Source: Propionibacteriaceae bacterium (lineage in GTDB: Bacteria > Actinomycetota > Actinomycetes > Propionibacteriales > Propionibacteriaceae). Taken from it: 11,193 nt of DNA. Shown here in pieces: positions 1 to 7,093 of the stretch (within the stretch, counting starts at the first letter, position 1; each line of letters opens with the position of its first letter). The notes under the pieces are model-generated. The model was not told the origin of the DNA, searched no databases, and saw nothing but the letters and a program-made list of their open reading frames with translations. The DNA is taken from NCBI GenBank assembly GCA_025923975.1, contig JAICEV010000078.1, positions 1 through 11,193 on the forward strand, read 5' to 3'. The position numbers and the translations under genes are program-made.

Positions 1-116
1 GGGGCTCTTCCGGTCGAGGCCTCGGCGAGCAGTGCGAACGCGAACCGGGGCCGCCTAATGGGACGGGAAGCCCGATCCTGAAGTCACTGCTTTGGTACGT
101 GTAACGCAGTGTTTGC

Positions 117-314
117 AACATGACCCTGCTCTGCCGATACCACCACACCCACTTCCTGCAAAAAGGCTGGACCTGCCGCCTCAACCCTGATGGCCTACCG
201 GAATGGATCCCACCCTGGTGGATCGACCGCGACCAACGACCCCAAGTCAACGCCCGCATCCGACGCCTCTACGCCCAACGGAACCTTCGCCAGCGGCGAC
301 AAGACGCGGCCTGA
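117..314 (+). pseudogene. DUF222/HNH endonuclease-like protein (13E12 repeat type), C-terminal remnant
   Basis: The frame gives NMTLLCRYHHTHFLQKGW, then EWIPPWWIDRDQRPQVNARI, and stops at 312-314. This matches the end of actinobacterial DUF222/HNH proteins: the last part of the HNH motif (N..LLCR.HH) followed by the W.PP..D..Q.P..N tail. Full proteins of this family usually run to several hundred residues, with a long DUF222 domain and a C..C..HH.. zinc/HNH half. Here all of that is absent. An in-frame stop lies at 102-104, and none of the three forward frames of bases 1-116 continues the motif, so the match breaks off sharply at the conserved Asn. An ATG at 120 could start a 64-residue peptide, but I see no Shine-Dalgarno, and the HNH active site is incomplete. 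I read it as a dead fragment. It is convergent with pabBC. Confident of the family, less so of where the remnant begins. Confidence 0.7.
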
Positions 315-352
315 TCTTGACGGCGCCGCGCACCGGTGTCGCCTAACACGCC

Positions 353-369
353 AAAAACGTCACCAGACG
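353..369 (-). terminator. Possible weak intrinsic terminator overlapping the pabBC stop codon
   Basis: On the minus strand the last codons of pabBC form a CGTC-TGGT-GACG hairpin (366-369 pairing with 358-361). It could gain two G-U pairs and is followed directly by five T residues (plus-strand A-tract 353-357). The stem is short, so termination would be weak. It is the only terminator-like structure I see at the end of the exonuclease-pabBC operon. Confidence 0.3.
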
Positions 370-2417
370 CCGAGCTGCTTATTGAGCTCAGCTGTGAAGT
401 CGGAGACATCGGGCAACACAGTGCCATCCACAGCAGTGATCGGAACTGCGCCGCTGAGGCTGCTCGTCCAGAAGGCACCGCGAGACCGAAGCAGATCCTG
501 CACTGAGCAACGACGGATACGCGCTGGCGTCCGCTGGTCATCGAGCAGATCCAGCACCTCACGCCGCGTCACCCCGGGCAACACCTGCTCGTCCAGCGGT
601 GGCGTACACCAAACGCCGTCGTCGTCTTGCAGGAACAAGTTCCCCCGAGTGGTCTCGGTGATGGCATGCGGTCGAGCCTTGGAAGTGAAGAACGGCATGG
701 CCGGTTTGACGGCCGCTTCCGCCCCGGTCAGCGCGGAGCGCTCCACCCACTTATGTCGCCATGAGTGGTCGGGCCGAGCTTGGTGACGCAGCGTAGAGCT
801 GACGGGTTTCGGACCGAGTGGGCTGGCCTGGAGGTTGAGTTCAAGCCTGCCTTCGCTGGGCCGCGCAAGAACCCGGATCGCGAGTCGATGCTGGTCAGCG
901 TGCACGCGCCCGAGCTGACGCACCGTGGCAGCAAGATCATCTGGGATCCCGCGCCCGTACAGCTCACGACAGGAACGGTCCAGCCGGGCAAGGTGTGCTG
1001 CCAGACGGATGGCATTCCCTCGGATGACCAGGATCGATTCAAAAACTCCGTACGCCAACAGCGCAGGCTCAGGCGGTGGCGGCTCGGCAGCCAGCTCCTG
1101 ATCGATCACCGATCCGGCAGCGGCAACAAGCGGTGCAGCTTTGTGCAGGCATTCGTACCACTCCCGCATTGGCACGCTGTCGACGGTGATGCCACCACCG
1201 ACACCCAGCTCAAGGTGATCGTCGTGGAGTTCGAAGCTCCGAATGATCACGTTGAAGTCTGCACCAACCAGCGGACTGATCAAGCCAATACTGCCGGTGT
1301 ACGCGCCGCGCCGTTCGACTTCAAGATCAGCGATCCCTTGCTGGGCGGAGATCTTGGGCGCACCGGTCACAGATCCGGGTGGGAAGGCTGCAGCAAGCAC
1401 CTGCGCCGTAGTCGTATGTGGATTCAGCTCACCGCGAATGGCTGAGACCAGATGCCAGACCCCAGGATGCGGCTGGATAGTCAGCAGTTCTTGGACCGCA
1501 ACCGTGCCCGGCCGGCAGACGCGGGACAAGTCGTTGCGCATCAGATCGACGATCATGATGTTCTCGGCAGCATCCTTCGCGGAGGCACGCAGCGCCGCAG
1601 CACCGTCGCGTGCGCCTCGGGGCGCTGTCCCCTTGATCGGAGCGGTGAGTACGGTGCCGTCTCGAATCCGTAGGAAGAGCTCCGGGCTGAAGCTGGTGAT
1701 CATGCGTCGCGAACCGTGGCTTATCGGTCCAGTGATCAAAGCACCAAACGCCGGCTCCAGCTGTTCACACAGCCGCCCAAACACAACTGGTCCGCCACCG
1801 GCCACCTCAGCGTGCAGTCGGATACAGAGGTTCAGCTGGTAGAAGCGGCCGTGATCAATGCGGCTGATCACGTCTTCTACGGCGGCGAGATAGCTATCTC
1901 GAGTCGACTCAGCATCCGCTAAGACGCCAAATTGTCCAATCCGTAGCGGCGCGGTCGGCGCAGACGGCGCGGCTTCGAGCATCGCCGTCCAGTGCTGCAG
2001 CGCTGCCGCATTCGCAAGTTCGCGTCCACCCAGACCCAGCGACTCGAACGACCACCCCGTGTCACGCTGCCATCGCAGCAGGGAGTCGTAGAAGGCCAAA
2101 CTCGTGGTCGTGGGGTCATATCCGAAGCACGCGAGCCATCCGCCACCAACGATGCCTGATCCCACTCCAGACCCGGAGCGCATAACCGTCGGCTGTTCGT
2201 CGAGACGCCCAAATCCCTCCGATGCATCGACTGGTTCCTCCACTCGCAAGGGACGGTGAAAGATCAACACCCCACCGCCGAACCAGTCGCCCCACAAGGC
2301 ACCGGGTCGATCATCCTCGCGAAGCTGCGCGATGACCGCACCAGGGGAGGCGTTGGAGTCAAGCGCCCGCCGGTAAGGCCGTGCTGTCATCGCACCTAGC
2401 TGCGGCGAATCGGGCAC
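360..2417 (-). CDS. pabBC: Aminodeoxychorismate synthase component I fused to aminodeoxychorismate lyase (PabB-PabC)
   Basis: This bifunctional cytosolic enzyme (685 aa) makes p-aminobenzoate for folate. The PabB half (about residues 1-435) converts chorismate to 4-amino-4-deoxychorismate. It shows PIKGTAPRG at 260-268, whose Lys262 is the PabB nucleophile that anthranilate synthases lack. It also has AENIMIVDLMRNDLSR (284-299) and PPGSVTGAPK (346-355). After a Pro-rich linker (445-451) comes a class IV PLP aminotransferase-fold domain (about 452-685) that releases pyruvate. Lys556 in RHKWVERS is the expected PLP lysine, with TETTRGNLF (587-595) and LPGVTR (613-618) also typical. The GTG start lies 8 nt after the exonuclease stop, with only a weak TAGG in front. 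An ATG at 2390 (residue 10) is possible but has worse spacing. The glutaminase subunit (PabA/TrpG) is not in the window. I see no frameshift. Sure of both activities. Confidence 0.95.
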   Translation of the reverse strand: MPDSPQLGAMTARPYRRALDSNASPGAVIAQLREDDRPGALWGDWFGGGVLIFHRPLRVEEPVDASEGFGRLDEQPTVMRSGSGVGSGIVGGGWLACFGYDPTTTSLAFYDSLLRWQRDTGWSFESLGLGGRELANAAALQHWTAMLEAAPSAPTAPLRIGQFGVLADAESTRDSYLAAVEDVISRIDHGRFYQLNLCIRLHAEVAGGGPVVFGRLCEQLEPAFGALITGPISHGSRRMITSFSPELFLRIRDGTVLTAPIKGTAPRGARDGAAALRASAKDAAENIMIVDLMRNDLSRVCRPGTVAVQELLTIQPHPGVWHLVSAIRGELNPHTTTAQVLAAAFPPGSVTGAPKISAQQGIADLEVERRGAYTGSIGLISPLVGADFNVIIRSFELHDDHLELGVGGGITVDSVPMREWYECLHKAAPLVAAAGSVIDQELAAEPPPPEPALLAYGVFESILVIRGNAIRLAAHLARLDRSCRELYGRGIPDDLAATVRQLGRVHADQHRLAIRVLARPSEGRLELNLQASPLGPKPVSSTLRHQARPDHSWRHKWVERSALTGAEAAVKPAMPFFTSKARPHAITETTRGNLFLQDDDGVWCTPPLDEQVLPGVTRREVLDLLDDQRTPARIRRCSVQDLLRSRGAFWTSSLSGAVPITAVDGTVLPDVSDFTAELNKQLGVW

Positions 2418-2425
2418 CCAGCGGC

Positions 2426-3388
2426 CTAGGGATCCTTGGCCAGGCTGGCCAGGATCCGCTCAGCGCTGCCACCCAGCCCCAGCAGCTCGGTCAGCTCGGC
2501 AAACACCTCGGGCTTGGCCGGCGCCGTCGGACAGACAAGATCATCGAACGCGATACCAAGATCAAGATCGCGTGCCACGGCGACCACCGTAGGCGCGACG
2601 GCAAGATAATCGATCGCGGCTCCAAGCTTGGCTGCCACCGAACCGCTGATCTTGGGTTTTGGGCCGCTGGCCGCCGCGAGAATGCCCTCCATGTTGTGAT
2701 AAGAGCTCAGCAGCGTGGCAGCCGTCTTGTCACCGATCCCAGAGACTCCAGGCAGCCCATCGGAGGCGTCGCCACGCATCGTGGCGTAGTCGACGTACGC
2801 CGCGGCAGGTATCCCATACTTCGCCTGCACCCACGCGTCATCGACGACCTCATGCTTGCCGACCCCTCGGGCGATGTAGAGCACGCGGACTTGGCGCTTG
2901 TCGTCGACAACCTGGAACAAGTCCCGGTCTCCGGTGACGACATCGACCGGCATCGGCGCCGTGCTCGCCAGCGTCCCGATTACGTCGTCAGCTTCGTAAC
3001 CGTCCTTGCCGACCACGGCGATGCCCAGCGAGTCGAGTACGGCCAGGATCAACGGGACCTGTGCCGCCAACCCCTCGGGCACGCCCTCAGCAGCCGTGTT
3101 CGCTGAGCTTGCCATCTCGGAGACAACGGCGTCGCCCGACTTCGCGACTCGATGAGCCTTGTATGAGGGAAGCAGATCCACCCGCCACTGCGGGCGCCAA
3201 TCATTGTCCCAGCAGCACGCCAGATGGGAGGGTGAGTAGGTATCGTGCAGTCGGCTGATGAAGTCGAGTAATCCACGTAGTGCGTTCACCGGCGTGCCGT
3301 CCGGCCCACGAATTGAATCGGGTACGCCATAAAAAGCACGAAAGTACAACGAAGCCGTGTCCAAAAGCATAATTTTGCGTGAGCGCAC
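2426..3388 (-). CDS. 5'-3' exonuclease (PIN domain plus H3TH, Pol I N-domain type)
   Basis: A stand-alone FEN-like 5' nuclease of 320 aa, the size of M. tuberculosis Rv2090-type proteins, with no polymerase domain attached. Metal ligands expected for a two-metal flap nuclease are in place: Asp10 (LLDTASLYFRAF), Glu132/Asp134/Asp135 (YEADDVIG), Asp154/Asp156 (TGDRDLF) and Asp207/Asp210. The helix-3-turn-helix GLPGVSGIGDKTAATLL (211-227) binds the DNA backbone. The region LPSYKAHR (73-80) is the helical-arch base. The likely role is removal of RNA primers or 5' flaps in replication and repair, which is family knowledge. GTG at 3388 is the longest start; an ATG at 3370 (residue 7) would still keep Asp10. 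No Shine-Dalgarno precedes either, so a leaderless or nearly leaderless mRNA is plausible. It is the first gene of an operon with pabBC and is divergent from the Lrp gene. Confidence 0.92.
   Translation of the reverse strand: MRSRKIMLLDTASLYFRAFYGVPDSIRGPDGTPVNALRGLLDFISRLHDTYSPSHLACCWDNDWRPQWRVDLLPSYKAHRVAKSGDAVVSEMASSANTAAEGVPEGLAAQVPLILAVLDSLGIAVVGKDGYEADDVIGTLASTAPMPVDVVTGDRDLFQVVDDKRQVRVLYIARGVGKHEVVDDAWVQAKYGIPAAAYVDYATMRGDASDGLPGVSGIGDKTAATLLSSYHNMEGILAAASGPKPKISGSVAAKLGAAIDYLAVAPTVVAVARDLDLGIAFDDLVCPTAPAKPEVFAELTELLGLGGSAERILASLAKDP
2430..2457 (-). repeat. Near-perfect hairpin at the exonuclease/pabBC junction
   Basis: Two arms, 2430-2443 and 2445-2457, are inverted copies (GGATCC plus TGGCCAG) with one bulged base. 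They give about 12 paired bases with a 3-nt loop. The hairpin lies over the last codons of the exonuclease, ends just before its stop codon (2426-2428), and is 12 nt upstream of the pabBC GTG. No T-tract follows, so it is not a standard terminator. In mRNA it would bury the AAGGAT Shine-Dalgarno-like stretch (2432-2437). Ribosomes finishing the exonuclease would open it, which suggests translational coupling. The regulatory role is inference; the structure is read directly from the sequence. Confidence 0.6.
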
Positions 3389-3414
3389 ATCCGAATACTG
3401 GCACGATAGCCCAC
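3389..3414. promoter_or_regulatory. 26-bp divergent start region with possible back-to-back -10 elements
   Basis: This short gap separates the exonuclease GTG (-) and the Lrp ATG (+). A CAnnnT-type -10 is seen for each direction: CACGAT at 3402-3407 on plus, 7 nt from the Lrp ATG, and CAGTAT at 3395-3400 on minus, 6 nt from the exonuclease GTG. Spacing of 6-7 nt to the start codon is what leaderless actinobacterial transcripts show, and neither gene has a Shine-Dalgarno. The -35 boxes are not convincing, so this is a tentative reading. Confidence 0.35.
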
Positions 3415-3852
3415 ATGGAGAAGCTCGACCGTCGTATTCTCTCGCTGCTCGCGCGCGACGGCCGGATGTCCTACACAGACATCGGCAAGGAAACAGGATT
3501 GTCCACTTCTGCTGCGCAGCAACGGGTTCGGCGCCTTGAGCAGCGTGGCGTGATCAAGGGCTATACGGCGATTCTCGACGCCACTGAGCTAGGTCTGCTG
3601 GTGACGGCGTTCGTCGCGATCAAGCCCTTTGATCCGAGCCAGCCAGATGACGCGCCGGAGCGTTTGCAGGGCATCGAGGAGATTGTTTCCTGCTATTCCG
3701 TTGCCGGAGAAGCAAATTATCTGCTGAAGGTTCAAGCCCCCACGATGCAACATCTGGAATCCACTCTGGGGCGAATTCGATCAGAGGCTAAAGTGTCCAC
3801 CGACACTACGACGGTCCTCTCGATTCCGTTCGAGGACCGCCCTCAGATCTGA
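3415..3852 (+). CDS. Lrp/AsnC family transcriptional regulator
   Basis: A 145-aa cytosolic DNA-binding protein of normal Lrp/AsnC length. Residues 1-50 form the winged helix-turn-helix: MEKLDRRILSLLARDGR, then IGKETGLSTSAAQQRVRRLE as the recognition unit, then RGVIKGYTAIL. Residues about 60-140 form the RAM/AsnC sensor domain, with VSCYSVAGEANYLLKV giving the usual oligomerisation and ligand-binding strand-loop. Such regulators respond to amino acids or related small molecules and often control a neighbouring gene. An upstream in-frame GTG at 3379 would add 12 residues, but it would overlap the divergent exonuclease. ATG 3415 places the N-terminus where the family begins, so I chose it. The amidohydrolase begins 28 nt downstream on the same strand, and the exonuclease gene is divergent. 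The targets cannot be told from the sequence. Confidence 0.9.
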   Translation: MEKLDRRILSLLARDGRMSYTDIGKETGLSTSAAQQRVRRLEQRGVIKGYTAILDATELGLLVTAFVAIKPFDPSQPDDAPERLQGIEEIVSCYSVAGEANYLLKVQAPTMQHLESTLGRIRSEAKVSTDTTTVLSIPFEDRPQI

Positions 3853-3880
3853 CCAAGACAGATTCATCCCGGACTGATTC

Positions 3881-5422
3881 GTGATCCTTGTCGGGGGGCG
3901 TGTGTACGCTCCTGGCTTCCCAGGGGCGACTGCTGTTGTGACCGACGGAGGTGTCATCAGCTTCGTCGGCAGCGATGAGGCGGCCCGTCGGGCAGCGCCG
4001 GGGCAGACTGAAATTGATCTTCACGCTCGGCTGCTGACGCCCGCCTTTGTCGATGCCCATGTGCATCTCATCCAGACCGGCCAGGTCATGGCAGGACTTG
4101 GCCTGAACGATGCAAGGAGCAGGGACGACGCGGTGCAGCGGGTCGCAGCGTACGCCCGGCATCATCCCGAGGCGCAGGTGATCATCGGCCATGGCTGGGA
4201 CGAACGATCCTGGCCGGAGCCGCTGCCGCCGACCCGAACCGAGCTCGACCGAGCGGCTGGCGGGGTCGCTGTCTACCTGGCGCGGGTCGACGTCCACTCC
4301 GCCGTGGTTTCCTCCACTCTTCTTGATCGACTTCCGGGTGTCTCGCAGGCGATCGGATATCGCTCCGACGGGTTACTCACTCGCGAGGCCCATCATCTGT
4401 GCCGCGGCAGCCTGGACCGGTTCTTTACCGACCAACAGCGTCGATCCGCTGCCCGTACGGCGCTGCAGGCCGCGGCCGCCCAGGGTGTGGCCGCGGTGCA
4501 CGAGCTGGGCGGGCCGCATCTTGGACCAATCGGGGACCTCACTCGAGTCCGAGACGTCGCATCCGAGCTCGGTATGGGCGTCACGACGTATTGGGGCGAG
4601 CTGGCAACCGAGCCCACTATTGAGTGGGCTCAGCAAGCCGGCGTGGCTGGCCTGGCTGGTGATCTCTGCGTTGATGGCGCCATCGGCTCGCGTACCGCAT
4701 CGCTGCGGGAACCGTACGCGGACGCCGAAACCTGCGGTGCCCGATACCTGTCCGAGCAGCAGATCACAGATCACGTGATCGCCTGCACTCGGGCAGGACT
4801 ACAAGCCGGCTTTCACTGCATCGGCGACGACGCGGTGGGAGCTGCCGTGTCGGGATTGCGCCAGGCGGCGGTAACCCTCGGGGTCCGAAGCATTCGGGCG
4901 GCACGACATCGCCTGGAGCACGTGGAGATGATCTCCGACGCCGACATTGCAATCTTGGCCGAGCTGGGTGTGGTGGCTAGCATGCAGCCGGCCTTCGACG
5001 CGGCCTGGGGCAAGCCGGGGGAGCTTTACGAGCAGCGTCTCGGTGCGAGCCGGGCGCAAAACATGAACCGTATGGGCACTCTGCAGCGTTCCGGCGTACC
5101 CCTTGCCTTTGGAACGGACGCTCCGGTGACCTCACTCGCCGGCTGGGGTACCGTGCGAGCCGCAGTACAGCACTGCCAACCGGACCAGCGGTTGAGCATC
5201 GCTTCGGCCTTCGACGCGGCAACCAGAGGCGCCCACTGGGCAGCTTTCACCGACAACGCCGGCACCATACAGGTCGGAGCCTTGGCCAACCTCGCGGTAT
5301 GGGATCTAGCAGATAGCGGTCTGGAGGAACCCGGAGGGCTGCCTCGGCTCGACGATGTCCCGCTGCCAGTCTGCGCTGCGACCATCGCCGCGGGCCGGTT
5401 CATATACCGATTGGAGTGGTGA
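3881..5422 (+). CDS. Metal-dependent amidohydrolase, YtcJ-like (Amidohydro_3 family)
   Basis: A 513-aa enzyme of the amidohydrolase superfamily with a TIM-barrel core between two beta-sandwich ends (N-terminal ILVGGRVYAPG, C-terminal GTIQVGALANLAVWD). Visible landmarks are the metal ligands DAHVHL (His60, His62), GHGWDERSWP (103-112), VDGAIGSRTASLREPY (264-279), FHCIGDDAV (His312), HRLEH (His343, His347) and FGTDAP (Asp413). All expected ligands are present and the length is usual, so it should be active. Relatives hydrolyse N-substituted formamides and other amide or imide bonds, but most members are uncharacterised and the substrate here is unknown. The GTG start at 3881 has only a weak GGA at 7-nt spacing. 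It follows the Lrp gene by 28 nt and precedes lnt by 21 nt. No signal peptide is seen, so it is probably cytosolic. Confidence 0.88.
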   Translation: MILVGGRVYAPGFPGATAVVTDGGVISFVGSDEAARRAAPGQTEIDLHARLLTPAFVDAHVHLIQTGQVMAGLGLNDARSRDDAVQRVAAYARHHPEAQVIIGHGWDERSWPEPLPPTRTELDRAAGGVAVYLARVDVHSAVVSSTLLDRLPGVSQAIGYRSDGLLTREAHHLCRGSLDRFFTDQQRRSAARTALQAAAAQGVAAVHELGGPHLGPIGDLTRVRDVASELGMGVTTYWGELATEPTIEWAQQAGVAGLAGDLCVDGAIGSRTASLREPYADAETCGARYLSEQQITDHVIACTRAGLQAGFHCIGDDAVGAAVSGLRQAAVTLGVRSIRAARHRLEHVEMISDADIAILAELGVVASMQPAFDAAWGKPGELYEQRLGASRAQNMNRMGTLQRSGVPLAFGTDAPVTSLAGWGTVRAAVQHCQPDQRLSIASAFDAATRGAHWAAFTDNAGTIQVGALANLAVWDLADSGLEEPGGLPRLDDVPLPVCAATIAAGRFIYRLEW

Positions 5423-5437
5423 GAGGTTAGGTAGGCT
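5411..5437 (+). promoter_or_regulatory. Possible promoter for lnt (leaderless type)
   Basis: TTGGAG (5411-5416) and TAGGCT (5432-5437) resemble -35 and -10 boxes with a 15-nt spacer. The -10 ends 6 nt before the lnt GTG, which would give a leaderless transcript. The spacer is short, and the same stretch can be read as a weak Shine-Dalgarno (AGGTAGG) for read-through translation from the amidohydrolase, so this is tentative. Confidence 0.25.
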
Positions 5438-5443
5438 CGGTCC

Positions 5444-7093
5444 GTGTCTCGGCCCCTCGCGTCTGTGACGCGTACGTCTGCGGTCGAGACGCCAACCTCG
5501 CAGCCCAATCCGGTGCCATTGCTGCTCCGCGCCGTGGTCGTGCTGCTTGCCGGAATCGCGCTGGGACTGAGCTGGCAGCCGTACGGACTGTGGCCGCTGC
5601 TCGGAGTTGGGATTCCCGCGTTCACGCTGGCCGTCCGAGGGGTGCGTCCGCTCGTCGCCGTCGGGCTCGGGTATCTGTTTGGGCTGACCATGCTGACACT
5701 CGCAATCAGCTGGGTGCATGTTCTCGGAACCTGGATCGCCGCGTTGCTGATCCTTTTCGTGGCGCTGTTCTTCGGCCTTCTTGGACTAGCCCTGACACTG
5801 GTCAGCCGGCTGCCGTGGTGGCCGCTAGCCGCGGCCTGTTGCTGGGTGCTGATCGAGTACGCCTATTCACGGATTCCGTTAGGCGGTTTCGGCTGGACCC
5901 GGATCGGCTACGCAGCCGTTGACACACCGCTGGCGGGGTTCTATCCGATCATCGGAGTCGCAGGTGTTTCCTTCGTTGCGGCCCTTATCGGGCAGCTCAT
6001 TGCGTGGATCGTCCTGACGGCATGGATGGCCCGGCGGGGCGGACCGGCCAGGCTCAGCCACCTATTCATCGCCGTCGCGGGGGCTGTGAGCCTTCTCCTG
6101 CTCGGCTCAGCCTTACGGCTCTATCAAGTCGAGCCCGAAGTCACCTCGGCCGGGAGCGTTCGAGTCGGCATAGTGCAGGGCAATATCCCAGGCCGCGGCA
6201 TTGAGGCAATGGGTCGCGCCCGATCGGTCACCAATAATCACTTGTCAGAGACGATCAAGCTGATGACAAAAGCCCGCGTCGGTGAGGTTCCCCTGCCGGA
6301 TTTCCTGCTCTGGCCGGAAAACTCCACCGACATCGACCCGACTGTCGATCCGCTCACAAGGCTGACCGTGCAGGCGGCCGCCGACGTGGCTGATCGCCCC
6401 ATTCTGGTTGGCGCTGTCATGCAAGGGCCCGGGTTTGACGAGCGTCAGACCGCGGCATTGTGGTGGGATCCGGATCGCGGTGTTACTGCGCGGTACGACA
6501 AGCAGAATCTGGTGCCATTCGGTGAGTGGATCCCTTTCCGTGCCCAGCTGCTGCCGCTGATTCCGTTGTTGGAGCAGGTCGGCGCCCAGTCAATTCCTGG
6601 AACGCACCCGGGCGTTCTCGATGTCGCAGTGGACGGCCGGCAGATCAAGATCGGGGACGCAATCTGCTTCGAGCTGGCGTACGACCAGACGATGTATCGG
6701 GCTCTGATCGGTGGCGCACAGGTATCGATGGTGCAAAGCAACAACGCAACCTACGGCGGTACCGGCCAGATCGAGCAGCAGTTCGCCATCACCCGAGCCC
6801 GCGCTATGGAGAGCCGCAGAGAAATCGCAGTGGCTACGACGAACAGCATTTCTGGTTTCATCACTCGAGACGGAACGGTTACCACGCGCACACAGGAGTT
6901 CACAGCACAGAGCATGGTCGTCGACATGCCCTTACGGAGCGCCCTAACGCCAGCCATCCGCGTGGCCCCATGGCTGGAAAGGGGCCTAGCGCTGGTGGCG
7001 CTGCTGGCCTGCCTTGCTGCCGTATTCGCTGGGATCCGGCGCGGAGTGAGCATTGCGAGCGAAGCAATCAAACACGAAAGAGACTCCCGTTGA
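5444..7093 (+). CDS. lnt: Apolipoprotein N-acyltransferase
   Basis: A 549-aa membrane enzyme that N-acylates the lipid-modified N-terminal cysteine of lipoproteins on the outer face of the cytoplasmic membrane, the last step after Lgt and LspA. Hydrophobic helices fill about residues 27-225, followed by a nitrilase-fold catalytic domain (about 238-500) and one C-terminal membrane helix (about 513-532). The Glu-Lys-Cys triad is intact: Glu292 in LLWPENS, Lys353 in YDKQNLVPFGEW and Cys408 in GDAICFELAYD, with Glu361 and Glu410 also in the usual places. SNNATYGGTGQIEQQFAITR is a family signature. The GTG at 5444 is preceded by a weak AGGTAGG. The gene overlaps ppm1 by 4 nt, so the two are translationally coupled. 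M. tuberculosis carries these two functions as one fused protein, whereas here they are separate. No anomalies seen. Confidence 0.95.
   Translation: MSRPLASVTRTSAVETPTSQPNPVPLLLRAVVVLLAGIALGLSWQPYGLWPLLGVGIPAFTLAVRGVRPLVAVGLGYLFGLTMLTLAISWVHVLGTWIAALLILFVALFFGLLGLALTLVSRLPWWPLAAACCWVLIEYAYSRIPLGGFGWTRIGYAAVDTPLAGFYPIIGVAGVSFVAALIGQLIAWIVLTAWMARRGGPARLSHLFIAVAGAVSLLLLGSALRLYQVEPEVTSAGSVRVGIVQGNIPGRGIEAMGRARSVTNNHLSETIKLMTKARVGEVPLPDFLLWPENSTDIDPTVDPLTRLTVQAAADVADRPILVGAVMQGPGFDERQTAALWWDPDRGVTARYDKQNLVPFGEWIPFRAQLLPLIPLLEQVGAQSIPGTHPGVLDVAVDGRQIKIGDAICFELAYDQTMYRALIGGAQVSMVQSNNATYGGTGQIEQQFAITRARAMESRREIAVATTNSISGFITRDGTVTTRTQEFTAQSMVVDMPLRSALTPAIRVAPWLERGLALVALLACLAAVFAGIRRGVSIASEAIKHERDSR

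Noticed and set aside
85..111. CACTGC/GCAGTG inverted repeat as a terminator or recombination site
   Set aside because: Only 6 bp with a 15-nt loop and no T-tract; expected by chance in a window this size, so kept only as a remark.
315..352. GGCGCC and CACCGGTG palindromes between the HNH remnant and pabBC
   Set aside because: Short self-complementary words common in G+C-rich DNA; they do not form a convincing joint stem.
190..786. 198-aa plus-strand frame
   Set aside because: Arg/Ser/Thr-rich shadow frame overlapping the HNH remnant and the pabBC 3' end; no recognisable domain or ribosome site.
2381..3106. 241-aa plus-strand frame opposite the exonuclease
   Set aside because: Antisense shadow of a well-supported nuclease gene; the composition follows the codon pattern of the opposite strand.
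6526..7089. Open frame continuing upstream of ppm1 inside lnt (would make a 461-aa protein)
   Set aside because: This part overlaps the catalytic domain of lnt in another frame, has a low-complexity Arg/Ser/Pro-rich translation and no family resemblance. The glycosyltransferase begins only after 7090.
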